Shown here in pieces: positions 1 through 8,950 of a stretch of DNA of 64,000 nucleotides. A program made the position numbers and the translations under genes. How positions within the stretch are numbered: the stretch's first letter is position 1; every line of letters starts with the position of its first letter. This DNA is from Actinokineospora baliensis (GTDB lineage Bacteria > Actinomycetota > Actinomycetes > Mycobacteriales > Pseudonocardiaceae). The stretch is from contig NZ_JAFBCK010000001.1 of the NCBI RefSeq assembly GCF_016907695.1, forward strand, positions 5,754,001-5,818,000, read 5' to 3'. The notes beneath the pieces are model-generated. The model was not told the DNA's origin. It ran no database searches and worked only from the letters and a program-made list of their open reading frames with translations.

Positions 1-235
1 CCCCGTCCCTGCCCCTTCGTTTTCCCGCTGCGGATCAGCAGGTCAGGACCACATTCCCGAAACAGATTTCCACCGGGAACAGCACCTGGGCCGAATCCGG
101 TCATGGTGGGCGAAAAGTGGACAGGGCCACGACTACCGCCGGTATCGCCTACTTCCCCCATGGCGTGGTTCCCTTGCGCTGACCGGGTGGTGGTCGGGTT
201 CGGGGCGGCTGCTACCGCGCGCGGGGCACAAGACT

Positions 236-2341
236 GTGCCGGTGGGAGCGCGCAACGAGATCAGCGGCGGCGTGACGGGTTCGGTGGTGCAGGCGACCAC
301 GGTCCACCAGGTCGTGCTCGGCGGCGCCGCAGATCTGCCGCTGCCCCGCCAGGCGCCCGCCCGGGTTCGGGATTTCGTCGGCAGGGCACAGGAGTTGACC
401 ACGCTCGACGGCCTCTTGGGCGACACGACGGTGGTCACCATCGACGGGACCGCTGGGGTCGGCAAGACGACCCTCGTGGTGTGGTGGGCGCACAGGGTCG
501 AGGACCGGTTCCCCGATGGGACGCTGTTCGCAAACCTCCGCGGCCACGGGCCCAGCGACCCGCTACCGGCGGGGCTCGTGCTCTCGTCATTCCTCTACGC
601 ACTGGGCATTCCGGACGATCGGATCCCGGCCGAGGTGGACACCCAGGTCGCCCTCTACCGCTCACTGCTGGCCGGGCGGCGGGTGCTCGTGCTGCTGGAC
701 AACGCGGTGAGTCCGGAGCAGGTCCGCCCCCTGCTCCCGGTCACGCCGGGCTCGCTCGCGCTGGTGACGAGCAGGCGGGCCATGACCGGGCTGGTGGTCA
801 CCGAGGCCGCGCGCCGGATCCCGCTCGGGTTGTTCACCGACGACGAGTCCGCGGCGTTCGTCCAGGGCATCGTCGGGACCAGGTCGGCGGAGCTGGTCCG
901 GGCCTGTGCCCGGTTGCCGCTCGCGCTGCGGGTCGCGGCGACCCAACTGGCGTCCCGACCGGACCTGCGGGTCGCCGACGTCATCGCGGAGATCACCGCG
1001 CACCCGGACGAGGTGATCGGCTTCGGGGACGACCTCAGCGAGATCCGCACGGTCTTCACCTGGTCCTACACCTCGCTCCCCCCGCCTCTGGCGCGCACGT
1101 TCCGCAGGCTGGGCCTGCACCCCAACACCGAGGTCAGCGTCCCCGCGGTCGCGGCGCTCACCGGACTCTGTGCCGCACAAGCGAACCGGCACCTGGCCGC
1201 GTTGTCCGACCTGCACCTCGTCGAATCCATCGGATGCGACGAGTACCAGTTGCACGACCTCATGCACGCCTTCGCGGCGCACTGCGCGGAACGCGATGAG
1301 ACCGCTGAGGACCGCCGGGAGGCGACGATCGCAGTGCTCGCCTGGTACGCCAGAACCGCTTCCGCCGCTGACCGGATGATGTTCCCCGGCAACGCCTCCC
1401 TGGTGGTTCCGCTCGATGAGGTCGACGAACCCGCGGTGGTGCGCGAGGCGTACTTGTGGCTCAACTCCGAACTGGACGCGCTGCGGACCGCCCTGCGGCT
1501 CAGTGAGGAGCTCGGAACACACGAACTCACCATGGCGATCGCCGCCGCCATGCGGTTCCTGGGATTCGGGTCGCGGGCCGCGTTGCGGGTGCGCGCAGCG
1601 GCGGAAACCGCGGGTATCGCCGCCGCACGGGCTCGTGGCGCGACCGCGATCGAGATCGCGTTCCTCATCCGGCGAGGCGACACCCACCAGGACTTGGCGG
1701 CGTGGACCGATTCGGACGCCGACCACCGCAAGGCCTACGCACTGGCCGAACACCTGGGCGACGCGGTCCTGCGCGGTGAAGCGTTGTGCGCGCTCGGGCA
1801 CACAGCAATCCTCCAGGAGCGGTACGCCGATGCTGAACCGTTCTACCGGCAGGCCCTTCCGCTGCTGCGCGATGTCCGCGGCGGTTCGGTGGAAGCAGTC
1901 GTGCACACCAACCTCAGCATGATCACCAACAGCCTCGGCCGGTACGCGGAGGCCCTCGACCACGCGGCGCACGAGCTCGAGTTCCGGCTGGCCATCGGGT
2001 CCCCGCTCGGCGTCGCGCACGCCCAGCACACCATCGCGGTCGCATTGCGCGGCCTCGATGAACCCTACCGGGCTCTCGACCTGTGCAAGGCGGCCGAATC
2101 CTGCTACCGCGCCGACATGGCGTGGGAGCAGGAGTTGGCGCGAGTCCTGAAGACGATGGCCCTCTTGTACTGGCACCTGAGCGATCGCAGCGAGGCAGCG
2201 CGTTGCTTCGCCGAGGCCACGGAGATCCTCTCCGAGTTCGACCAGACCTTTCAGGCCTTCCTCATGGCCGACTGGGAGGCAGCGCAATGCGGGCCCGATG
2301 CGTCGAGTCCACGAACCTCCCAGCCCCCGAGGAGGTTGTGA
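236..2341 (+). CDS. AfsR-like NB-ARC/TPR STAND protein without DNA-binding domain
   Basis: A 701-residue STAND NTPase. An N-terminal motif (ISGGVTGSVVQA, residues about 9-20) of the kind that tethers actinobacterial NTPases is followed by an NB-ARC domain with P-loop GTAGVGKTT at about 71-79 and the AfsR-type segment VLLDNAVSPEQVRPLLP. The last third is a TPR array (pairs such as ALGHTAILQERYADAEPFYRQA). It resembles AfsR lacking the SARP winged helix, so it is probably a signalling switch rather than a direct DNA binder. The start is GTG at 236 or the in-frame GTG at 242; neither has a clear ribosome binding site. Its 3' end overlaps the convergent ThiF-like gene by about 90 bp. The ligand is unknown. 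Confidence 0.85.
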   Translation: MPVGARNEISGGVTGSVVQATTVHQVVLGGAADLPLPRQAPARVRDFVGRAQELTTLDGLLGDTTVVTIDGTAGVGKTTLVVWWAHRVEDRFPDGTLFANLRGHGPSDPLPAGLVLSSFLYALGIPDDRIPAEVDTQVALYRSLLAGRRVLVLLDNAVSPEQVRPLLPVTPGSLALVTSRRAMTGLVVTEAARRIPLGLFTDDESAAFVQGIVGTRSAELVRACARLPLALRVAATQLASRPDLRVADVIAEITAHPDEVIGFGDDLSEIRTVFTWSYTSLPPPLARTFRRLGLHPNTEVSVPAVAALTGLCAAQANRHLAALSDLHLVESIGCDEYQLHDLMHAFAAHCAERDETAEDRREATIAVLAWYARTASAADRMMFPGNASLVVPLDEVDEPAVVREAYLWLNSELDALRTALRLSEELGTHELTMAIAAAMRFLGFGSRAALRVRAAAETAGIAAARARGATAIEIAFLIRRGDTHQDLAAWTDSDADHRKAYALAEHLGDAVLRGEALCALGHTAILQERYADAEPFYRQALPLLRDVRGGSVEAVVHTNLSMITNSLGRYAEALDHAAHELEFRLAIGSPLGVAHAQHTIAVALRGLDEPYRALDLCKAAESCYRADMAWEQELARVLKTMALLYWHLSDRSEAARCFAEATEILSEFDQTFQAFLMADWEAAQCGPDASSPRTSQPPRRL

Positions 2342-3315
2342 CCGTAGTGGCAATTCGTCCGGATCGCGGGGACACCGGTGATGAGTGCCCGCACCGCGTC
2401 CGCCGCCATGAGTCCGGTGATGCCCGTGCTGATCGCGTTCGCCGAGTGCGGCACCGGAACACCGGCGCCGGGCGACCAGGGCACCTCGGGGACCGCGGTG
2501 TCCTGCTCAGCGTGGAGGCAACTGTGGCACGGTCCCGCCCCCGGCCGGAAGACGCCGACGCTGAGCTGGGGACCGTGGTACCCGCCGCGCACCCACGCGG
2601 TCCCGGTCTCCAGGCACACCTCGTTCACCCAGTCGACGATCTCCCCCGGTGTGTCCGCCGCCAGCACCACGACGTCAAAGCGCGTGGCCAACGCCCGCAC
2701 GGCCGCCGGACCGTCGATTCGCCTGGCCTCACCGGTCACCTCGATGTCGGTGTTGCGGGCACGCAGCCGCTCCACGGCGACCTCGACCTTCAACCGACCG
2801 AGGTCCGACTCGGTGTAGAGCAGTTGCCGGTTGAGGTTGGACAACGCCACCACGTCGTGGTCGACGCAGTGCACGTGGCCCACCCCCGATGCCGCCAGCG
2901 CCCAGGCGACCGTGCCGCCGACACCACCGACGCCGAGCACCACGACCCGGGATTGCTTGAGCAGCAGCTGAGCCGCCCACCGGCTGGTTCGCGGTTGGTC
3001 GTCGACCCAGTCGGTGAACGACGCCCCGGCCTTGTACCGCTCCAGCTCACCTGGCGTGAGCTCCGGCGGCGTCGGTGCGTCGGCGTCGAGCAGGTGACCA
3101 CGCGCCCACAGCTCGCTCACCGCGGCCCGCACCGCGCTCTCGGGCCTGTCCCCCAACTCGACGGCGATCTCACCCACCGTCCGGGTCCCGTCCAGCAGTT
3201 CCAGCAGCGCCCACACCCACCCCTCGGGATCAGCGACAGCGGCCACCGTCCCCAGGTGCACGACGTCCGCGCCGAGGCGCACCGGTCGGTGCTCAATCTT
3301 GATCTTGGGTCGCAC
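2251..3315 (-). CDS. ThiF/E1-like adenylyltransferase with PqqD-like N-terminal domain
   Basis: A 354-residue protein. Residues 1-80 look like a PqqD-type winged helix (LLDGTRTVGEIA), the fold that binds leader peptides in RiPP enzymes. Residues about 115-330 are an E1/ThiF Rossmann domain with GVGGVGG at 128-134, DHD at 152-154, NLNRQ with Arg163, and Lys176. A single CxxC (Cys263, Cys266) is visible; the usual second pair is only hinted at by Cys322 and Cys344. The family adenylates a peptide C-terminus or side chain using ATP. The GTG start follows GGAGGA, and the stop of a 34-residue peptide gene lies 15 bp upstream, so the two are cotranscribed. A related call is a TOMM cyclodehydratase-type ThiF, but no YcaO partner is present in the window. 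Confidence 0.85.
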   Translation of the reverse strand: MRPKIKIEHRPVRLGADVVHLGTVAAVADPEGWVWALLELLDGTRTVGEIAVELGDRPESAVRAAVSELWARGHLLDADAPTPPELTPGELERYKAGASFTDWVDDQPRTSRWAAQLLLKQSRVVVLGVGGVGGTVAWALAASGVGHVHCVDHDVVALSNLNRQLLYTESDLGRLKVEVAVERLRARNTDIEVTGEARRIDGPAAVRALATRFDVVVLAADTPGEIVDWVNEVCLETGTAWVRGGYHGPQLSVGVFRPGAGPCHSCLHAEQDTAVPEVPWSPGAGVPVPHSANAISTGITGLMAADAVRALITGVPAIRTNCHYGHNLLGGWEVRGLDASGPHCAASQSAMRKA

Positions 3316-3330
3316 CCGTGGTCCTCCGGT

Positions 3331-3435
3331 TCAGGCCTGGGTCTTGCGCGGGCAGAAGGTCGTCCCCGGCTCGATCGGCCGGATGTCGAGCACCGGAGCC
3401 GAACCCACCTGGTCCGCGCCGTCCTGGTCAGCCAT
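3331..3435 (-). CDS. 34-residue candidate precursor peptide upstream of ThiF-like enzyme
   Basis: A small gene read by hand on the minus strand. ATG at 3435 is preceded by GAGGAG with 6-base spacing, and the TGA at 3331-3333 lies 15 bp before the ThiF-like GTG. The peptide is acidic at the start (MADQDGADQ), has a hydrophobic middle (VLDIRPIEPG), and ends in TTFCPRKTQA with one cysteine. Its size, strong ribosome binding site and tight coupling to a PqqD-ThiF enzyme suggest a modified-peptide precursor or a protein-conjugation tag. It does not end in Asn as microcin C7 does, nor in GG as sulfur carriers do. No protease, transporter or YcaO gene is adjacent. Function is inferred from context only. 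Confidence 0.65.
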   Translation of the reverse strand: MADQDGADQVGSAPVLDIRPIEPGTTFCPRKTQA

Positions 3436-3583
3436 GTCCCACTCCTCGTCCCGGCGGCGGTCGAGCCCACCGCGTCGGCAGCCAGAGTCGGGGTCCTACC
3501 TGGCGCGAAGGTGGGCACCAGGGTGGGCGCGAACCGGGAATCAGCAGGTCAAGGCAGCCGAAACTCGTACCAAGGAGGGCTTG
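3436..3583. promoter_or_regulatory. divergent intergenic region between peptide/ThiF operon and BTAD regulator
   Basis: This 148-bp gap should hold both divergent promoters. Two copies of GGTGGGC lie at 3511-3517 and 3523-3529 (12-bp period). SARP/OmpR-type winged helices usually bind heptameric direct repeats with an 11-bp period, so this is only a weak candidate operator. No convincing -35/-10 pair was seen. Confidence 0.3.
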
Positions 3584-6500
3584 ATGACCACCGGGGTTGA
3601 GATCGGACTGGTGGAGGTCCGGCTGCTGGGTGAGGTGCGGCTGCGGTCGGTGGCCACGGGTGAGGACTTCGGGATCGCCGGGAGCAAGGTGCGGGAGATG
3701 CTGGCCGTGCTGGCGTGGAACGCGGGGAACTTGGTGACCAACCCTGCACTCACCGAGTTGGTCTGGGACGGCGTCACCCCCGTCGCGGCCACGGTGAAGA
3801 GCTACGTGAGCGACCTCCGCGGCGCCCTCGTCCGCGCGGGCGGCAGCAAGGACCAGCTCACCACCGCACGCGACCTGGGCCACACGCTGCACATCAGCAG
3901 CGACCTGGTCGACTACCACCGGGTCGCCGACCTCTTCGCCTGCGCCCGGGATCTCCCACCCGCTGACGCCGCGCGGGCTTGTCGCGAAGCACTCGACCTG
4001 GTCACCGGGCGACCGCTGACCGGCTTGGACTCGATGTGGGCCGAACGGACCCGCCAAGCCATCCGCGGCGAACTCAACAAGGTCATCACCTTCTACTGCG
4101 ATCGGCTCCTGCTCCTCGACAACCCCACCTCAGCGGCTGAGGCCGCCACCGCCGTGCAGCACTGGATCACGCGCGAGGTACCAACGGACGAGCTGGCGCT
4201 GCTGGGGGCACATGCCCTGATCCGCTCGGGTCAGCACGCTGAGGTTCGGGGCTTCGTCGACACCGTGACCAAGCAGGTGGGTCCCGACGCCGAGTTGGTG
4301 TCGGACACCCGTGGCCACCTGATGCGACTCGTGGCCGACCCGAGGGCCACCTACTCGATCCTGCCGTTGCCGCGCGCGACCGCACCCGTCGTGCTCCCCG
4401 TCCCGCGGTGCCCGTACCTGGGGTTGTCGACGTTCCACACCGAGGACGCCGATCGGTTCTTCGGCCGTGACGCCGAGACCGGGGCACTGATCGGGCTGCT
4501 CAACCACCGGCTGGCGAACCCGGCGCCGCTGTTCGTGATCGCCGAGTCCGGCGCGGGCAAGTCGTCACTGCTGCGCGCGGGCCTGCTCCCCGCCCTGGCC
4601 GACAACCGCCTGGTCGACCGGGGACGGCCCCAGGCGTGCCGCGCGGTCGTGTTCACCCCGACGGCGAACCCCGGCGAGCAGCTCTCGACACACCTCGCCC
4701 GGTTGGCGTTGGACCCGGGTGAGGTGCGGGTCGTCGTGGTCGACCAGTTCGAGGAGACCTTCACCCTGTGCACCGACGAGCAGGAGCGGCGCGAGTTCAT
4801 CCAGGCGCTGGCTGCCCTGCCGCACGGCGACCACCCGACGCTCGTCGTCATCGGCATGCGCGCGGACTTCTTCCAGCACTGCGTGCCGCACCCGGAACTC
4901 ACGACGGCGCTGCAGAGCACCTACATCCTGCCGAGGATGACCGTCGACCAGCTGCGCAAGGTCATCGAGGCGCCCGCGAGGGACATGGAGATCGAGCCGG
5001 GGCTGGTCGAGTCGATCCTGCACGACCTGGGTGTCCGGGACCTCGCCGCGACCGGGCGCACCGACACCGGCGGGCAACTGCCGCTGCTGTCCTACGCGCT
5101 GGAAGCCACCTGGCGCAACCAGACCGACAACACGCTGACCCGCCAGGGATACCTGGCCGCGGGCGGCATCGGCGCCATCAAGGACCAGGCGAACCGCACC
5201 TACGACGACCTCGATGACGCGGGCCGGGAAGCCGCCAAGCGCCTGCTGCTGGCCATGGTCGTCATCGGCGACGGCAGCGACGACACCCGCCGCCGGGTAC
5301 CGCTCGACGACTTCGACGACCGCGCGAAGCTGGTGTTGCGCGAGCTCACCCGGGCCCGGCTGGTCACCGTGGACGGCAACACCGTCGAGCTCACCCACGA
5401 GGTGCTGATCCGGGAGTGGCCGCTACTGCGGTCGTGGATCGACGAGGACCGCGAACGGCTGCTGTCCCGCCAACGGCTCGTGGAGGCCGCCCAGACGTGG
5501 GACCGCGACGGCAGGCACCCGCACGACCTGTACCGACCCGCCAAGCTCGCCGGGGTGGTGGCGTGGGCCGACACCGAACAGGAGCGCGGTGTCCTGCCGC
5601 AGGTAGCGCTGGACTTCCTGGACCACTCGATCCAGCACGAACGCGACCGGGTCGCGTCCGCCAAGCGCAAGGTGCGCCGTCGCCGCCAACTCGTCGCCCT
5701 GGTCACCGCGCTCGCCCTGGTCGCCATCGGCGGCACCGCCTACACGATCAAGATCCGGGTGATCTCGGCGCAGACGCACGCCGAGACCGTGTCCCGGGAA
5801 TCGGCGGCCTACTCGGCGGACCTGGCGAACTCGGACTCGGCAGCGGGCGCCCAGGTTGCGCTCGCCGGGTACCGCACGCACCCGACCATGGAGGCGCGCG
5901 GCGCGGTGATGGCCGCCCTGCAGAACACCTACAACACAGCCCTTCCCGGACACACCGAGACAGCGAACGCGGTCGCCTACAGCCGCGACGGCAAGTTCCT
6001 GGCCACCGGCGGCGACGACCGGACCGTCCTGCTGTGGAACGTGTCCGAGCCTCGCCCGCCGGTGTTCATCAGCCGGATGGTCGGCGGCGGCCCGATCACC
6101 TCCGTGGCTTTCAGCCACGACGGGCGGGTCCTCGCTGCGGGCAGCACAGACCAGACCGTGCTGCTGTGGGACACAGGCGACCTTCAGCGGCAGCCGCGCA
6201 AGGTGACCGGCCACGGCGAAGCGGTCACCTCCGTCGCCTTCGACCGGGGTGGACGGTTGGTCACCGGCAGCCTCGACCACTGGGTCCGCGTCTGGGACAT
6301 CACCGGGGCACCGGCCAAGCAGCGGCAGATCGACACCGGCGCCGGGGTCACCTCGGTGGCGCTGGGCCAGGAAGACCGGGTCCTGGCCGCCGCGGGCGAC
6401 GACGGGAACGTGCGGCTCTACGCGATGGCGGGTCCCGATACGGCTGTCGTGGCCGATGGCAACCTCGATGTCGCCACGTCAGTCGCCTTCAGCCAGGACG

Positions 6501-7831
6501 GCGGCATGCTGGCGGCGGGCGGCTACGACGCGACCGCCCACCTGTGGGACGTCACGGACTTCACCCACCCGCAGAACCTGTCGACCAGCGTGAACGAGTG
6601 GCAGCGCGTTCGGTCGGTCGCGATCAGCCACGACGGGAAGCTGCTCGCGACCGCGGGCAACGACAACGTCGTGCTGGTGCGCGACATCACCGACCGGCGA
6701 GCGCCGTCCGCACCCGCCTTCGTGACCAGGTTCAACGGCGTGGCGAACGCGGTGGCGTTCAGCCCAACCAGCCCGACCGTGGCGAGCGCGGGCATTGGCG
6801 GCGACGCCAGGATCTCGGGACTGGAGCGGACAGGGATGGCGGTGCACCCCGGGGCGGTCGACGACATCGCCTACAGCGCGGACGGCACTCTCCTCGCGAC
6901 GGCCAGCTTCGACCGCACCGTCGGGCTGTGGGACACCCGCGACCCGCACCACCTCCGGCGGTACCCGACCCGGATCCACCACGACCACAACGTGTCCTCG
7001 GTGGCGTTGAACCAGGACGCGACCTTGCTCGCGACCGGGTCGTGGGACCGGACCCTGCGGATCTGGAACGTCCGCGACCCGGCCGACCCCGTGCTGCTGC
7101 ACACGCTCACCGAACATCCCAGCCACGTCACGGCGCTGGCCTTCACCCGCGACGGGACGATGCTGGCTTCCGGCAGCGGCGACGAACGCGTCATCCTGTG
7201 GGACGTCCCGTCGTTCCGGGTCCGCGCAGTCCTCACCGGACACACAGCGCAAGTGACCTCGGTGGCGTTCAGCCCGGACGGCAAGTCTCTGGCGTCAGCC
7301 GGGATGGACTCGAAGGTCCTCCTTTGGGACGTGGCTAACCCGCGATCGCCCCGCAAGACGCTGCGCGGGCACCTCGACGCGGTGAACGAGGTCGCGTTCA
7401 GCGGCGACGGGACGCTGCTCGCGTCGGCCAGCACCGACTTCACCATCCGGCTGTGGGACCCCGCCACCGGCGCGCAGATCGGCCACATCGGCAACGGTGA
7501 TTCGGTGTGGACGCTGACGTTCAACCCGGCCAACCCGCGCCAACTGGCGGGCGGTGGGCAGGACAAGGGGGTCTTCCTGTTCGACGTGTCCGATCCGAGC
7601 GCCCCCACGATCACCGCAGCCCTGCGCGGCAACGGCGGCCCGGTGTCAGCGCTGTCGTTCCGCGAAGACGGCCGGGTGCTGGCCTCCGGTAGCCACGACA
7701 ACAGCGCCCGGATGTGGGGTGTCGACCTCGATATGGCGATCAAACGGGTCTGCACCGAGACGGCCGGGCTCGACGGGAGCGGGCAGTGGCGGGCGCGATT
7801 CCCGGACGAGCCGTTCGAGCTCGGGTGTTGA
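3584..7831 (+). CDS. BTAD/SARP winged helix - nSTAND1 - TM - 14-blade WD40 regulator
   Basis: A 1415-residue protein. The N-terminus is a trans-reg-C winged helix plus BTAD (to about residue 240). It is followed by an nSTAND1 ATPase starting at CPYLGLSTF (about 275) with P-loop ESGAGKSS (about 322) and Walker B VVVVDQFEE (about 385), then a membrane segment LVALVTALALVAIGG (about 700-720). From about 786 to the end I count fourteen WD40-like repeats (ending DRTVLLWNV, DQTVLLWDT ... DNSARMWGV), enough for two seven-blade propellers. The ATG at 3584 is chosen because of AAGGAGG at 3572-3578; upstream in-frame codons are not needed. It probably senses something outside or at the membrane and controls nearby genes. 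It lies divergent from the peptide/ThiF operon. Confidence 0.88.
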   Translation: MTTGVEIGLVEVRLLGEVRLRSVATGEDFGIAGSKVREMLAVLAWNAGNLVTNPALTELVWDGVTPVAATVKSYVSDLRGALVRAGGSKDQLTTARDLGHTLHISSDLVDYHRVADLFACARDLPPADAARACREALDLVTGRPLTGLDSMWAERTRQAIRGELNKVITFYCDRLLLLDNPTSAAEAATAVQHWITREVPTDELALLGAHALIRSGQHAEVRGFVDTVTKQVGPDAELVSDTRGHLMRLVADPRATYSILPLPRATAPVVLPVPRCPYLGLSTFHTEDADRFFGRDAETGALIGLLNHRLANPAPLFVIAESGAGKSSLLRAGLLPALADNRLVDRGRPQACRAVVFTPTANPGEQLSTHLARLALDPGEVRVVVVDQFEETFTLCTDEQERREFIQALAALPHGDHPTLVVIGMRADFFQHCVPHPELTTALQSTYILPRMTVDQLRKVIEAPARDMEIEPGLVESILHDLGVRDLAATGRTDTGGQLPLLSYALEATWRNQTDNTLTRQGYLAAGGIGAIKDQANRTYDDLDDAGREAAKRLLLAMVVIGDGSDDTRRRVPLDDFDDRAKLVLRELTRARLVTVDGNTVELTHEVLIREWPLLRSWIDEDRERLLSRQRLVEAAQTWDRDGRHPHDLYRPAKLAGVVAWADTEQERGVLPQVALDFLDHSIQHERDRVASAKRKVRRRRQLVALVTALALVAIGGTAYTIKIRVISAQTHAETVSRESAAYSADLANSDSAAGAQVALAGYRTHPTMEARGAVMAALQNTYNTALPGHTETANAVAYSRDGKFLATGGDDRTVLLWNVSEPRPPVFISRMVGGGPITSVAFSHDGRVLAAGSTDQTVLLWDTGDLQRQPRKVTGHGEAVTSVAFDRGGRLVTGSLDHWVRVWDITGAPAKQRQIDTGAGVTSVALGQEDRVLAAAGDDGNVRLYAMAGPDTAVVADGNLDVATSVAFSQDGGMLAAGGYDATAHLWDVTDFTHPQNLSTSVNEWQRVRSVAISHDGKLLATAGNDNVVLVRDITDRRAPSAPAFVTRFNGVANAVAFSPTSPTVASAGIGGDARISGLERTGMAVHPGAVDDIAYSADGTLLATASFDRTVGLWDTRDPHHLRRYPTRIHHDHNVSSVALNQDATLLATGSWDRTLRIWNVRDPADPVLLHTLTEHPSHVTALAFTRDGTMLASGSGDERVILWDVPSFRVRAVLTGHTAQVTSVAFSPDGKSLASAGMDSKVLLWDVANPRSPRKTLRGHLDAVNEVAFSGDGTLLASASTDFTIRLWDPATGAQIGHIGNGDSVWTLTFNPANPRQLAGGGQDKGVFLFDVSDPSAPTITAALRGNGGPVSALSFREDGRVLASGSHDNSARMWGVDLDMAIKRVCTETAGLDGSGQWRARFPDEPFELGC

Positions 7832-7894
7832 GGACGTTCCCTGTCACATCGGGGTGGGCGACGGGTGGGTAGGACATCGTCGAAAGGGCACACC

Positions 7895-8521
7895 ATGACC
7901 GCCATCCAGGCTCCCGCGTTCCGCACGACCACCCGTGGACTGCTCACCTGCGGTGCCATCGCCGCGCCGTTGTGGGCGGTTGTCTCGCTGGCGCAGGCCG
8001 CGACTCGTGAGGGGTTCGACCTGATGAGGCATCCGCTGAGCATGTTGTCCACCGGTGACCTCGGCTGGCTGCAGATCCTGAACTTCGTGGCCGCAGGGGT
8101 CTTGACGGTGCTCGGCGCGAACGGGTTGGCCAGGGTGTTGCCCAGTGTGTGGGCGCCGCGGCTGGTCCGGGTGAACGGGGTCGGGATGATCGCGGCCGGG
8201 GTGTTCGTGATGAGCCCGGGCAGCGGCTTCCCGGTCGGGGCGCCTGCCGGGCCGGGTGAGATGACGTGGCACGACCTCGGGCACATGGTCGCCGGGTCGG
8301 TCGCGTTCATCTCGCTCATCGCGGCCTGCTACGTCCTCGCCCGGTCGTTCGCCAGGGCGGGCCGTCGTGGTCGAGCCGTGGTGTCGGTGGTCGCGGGCAC
8401 TGCTCTGCTCGTGGGGGACCTGTGGGCGATGGCCGGGGGCGCGGCCGGCAGTCTCACCCTTGCCGTCGGCGCGATCACCGCCATGGCTTGGGTTTCCGCC
8501 GTCGCCGCCCAGCAGCGCTGA
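7895..8521 (+). CDS. DUF998 family membrane protein
   Basis: A 208-residue protein with about six hydrophobic segments. The DUF998 pattern MRHPLSMLSTGDLGWLQ lies after the first helix. ATG at 7895 is preceded by GAAAGGG. The gene follows the WD40 regulator by 63 bp and is followed by a DUF1801 gene after 24 bp, so the two small genes probably form an operon. DUF998 proteins are integral membrane proteins of unknown activity. Confidence 0.8.
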   Translation: MTAIQAPAFRTTTRGLLTCGAIAAPLWAVVSLAQAATREGFDLMRHPLSMLSTGDLGWLQILNFVAAGVLTVLGANGLARVLPSVWAPRLVRVNGVGMIAAGVFVMSPGSGFPVGAPAGPGEMTWHDLGHMVAGSVAFISLIAACYVLARSFARAGRRGRAVVSVVAGTALLVGDLWAMAGGAAGSLTLAVGAITAMAWVSAVAAQQR

Positions 8522-8545
8522 CCACACTCGAAGGGACACCTGATC

Positions 8546-8896
8546 ATGACCACCGTGGCCGAGTACAACGCCACCCTCTCGGCAGAGCACCAGGAGATCG
8601 CCGGGGCGCTCGCGGAGTTGATCGAGACCGTCGTGCCGGGGACCGGAGCCGTGTGGCACGGGCACCCGGTGTGGAGCCTGGGCGCGGCACCGGGCAAGCA
8701 GCCGGTCTGCCTGGTCAAGGCCTACACCAAGTACGTCACCTTCGGCCTCTGGCGCGGCCAGGAGGTCACCGACCCGTCCGGTCGGCTCGTCGCCGGGGCG
8801 CAGGGGATGGCGTCGGTGAAGATCGCGGCGGTCGACGAGATCGACGAGGCCCAGTTCGCGGACTGGCTGCGCCAGGTCAAAGAATTGCAAAGCTGA
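8546..8896 (+). CDS. DUF1801 domain protein
   Basis: A 116-residue cytosolic protein of the DUF1801/YdhG-like alpha-beta fold (WHGHPVWSLG, then VKAYTKYVTFGLWRG). No catalytic residues are known for the family. It starts at ATG 8546 after GAAGGGACACC, lies 24 bp behind the DUF998 gene, and ends just before a strong hairpin. Confidence 0.8.
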   Translation: MTTVAEYNATLSAEHQEIAGALAELIETVVPGTGAVWHGHPVWSLGAAPGKQPVCLVKAYTKYVTFGLWRGQEVTDPSGRLVAGAQGMASVKIAAVDEIDEAQFADWLRQVKELQS

Positions 8897-8902
8897 AAGC
8901 GC

Positions 8903-8943
8903 GGTGGTTCGGCAAGCCCATTTCCAGGGCTTGCCGAACCACC
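8903..8943. terminator. 17-bp perfect stem terminator
   Basis: Arms 8903-8919 and 8927-8943 are perfectly complementary (GGTGGTTCGGCAAGCCC) around a 7-base loop. It sits between the DUF1801 stop and the stop of the convergent secreted-protein gene and probably serves both. There is no clear U-tract, as is common in actinomycetes. Confidence 0.8.
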
Positions 8944-8950
8944 ATTCACG

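Noticed and set aside
3331..3435. Microcin C7-like or sulfur-carrier reading of the 34-residue peptide
   Set aside because: No C-terminal Asn and no C-terminal Gly-Gly.
5416..7338. 640-codon plus-strand frame inside the WD40 regulator
   Set aside because: Alternative reading of the WD40 gene; Arg/Pro/Gly-rich and without a ribosome binding site.
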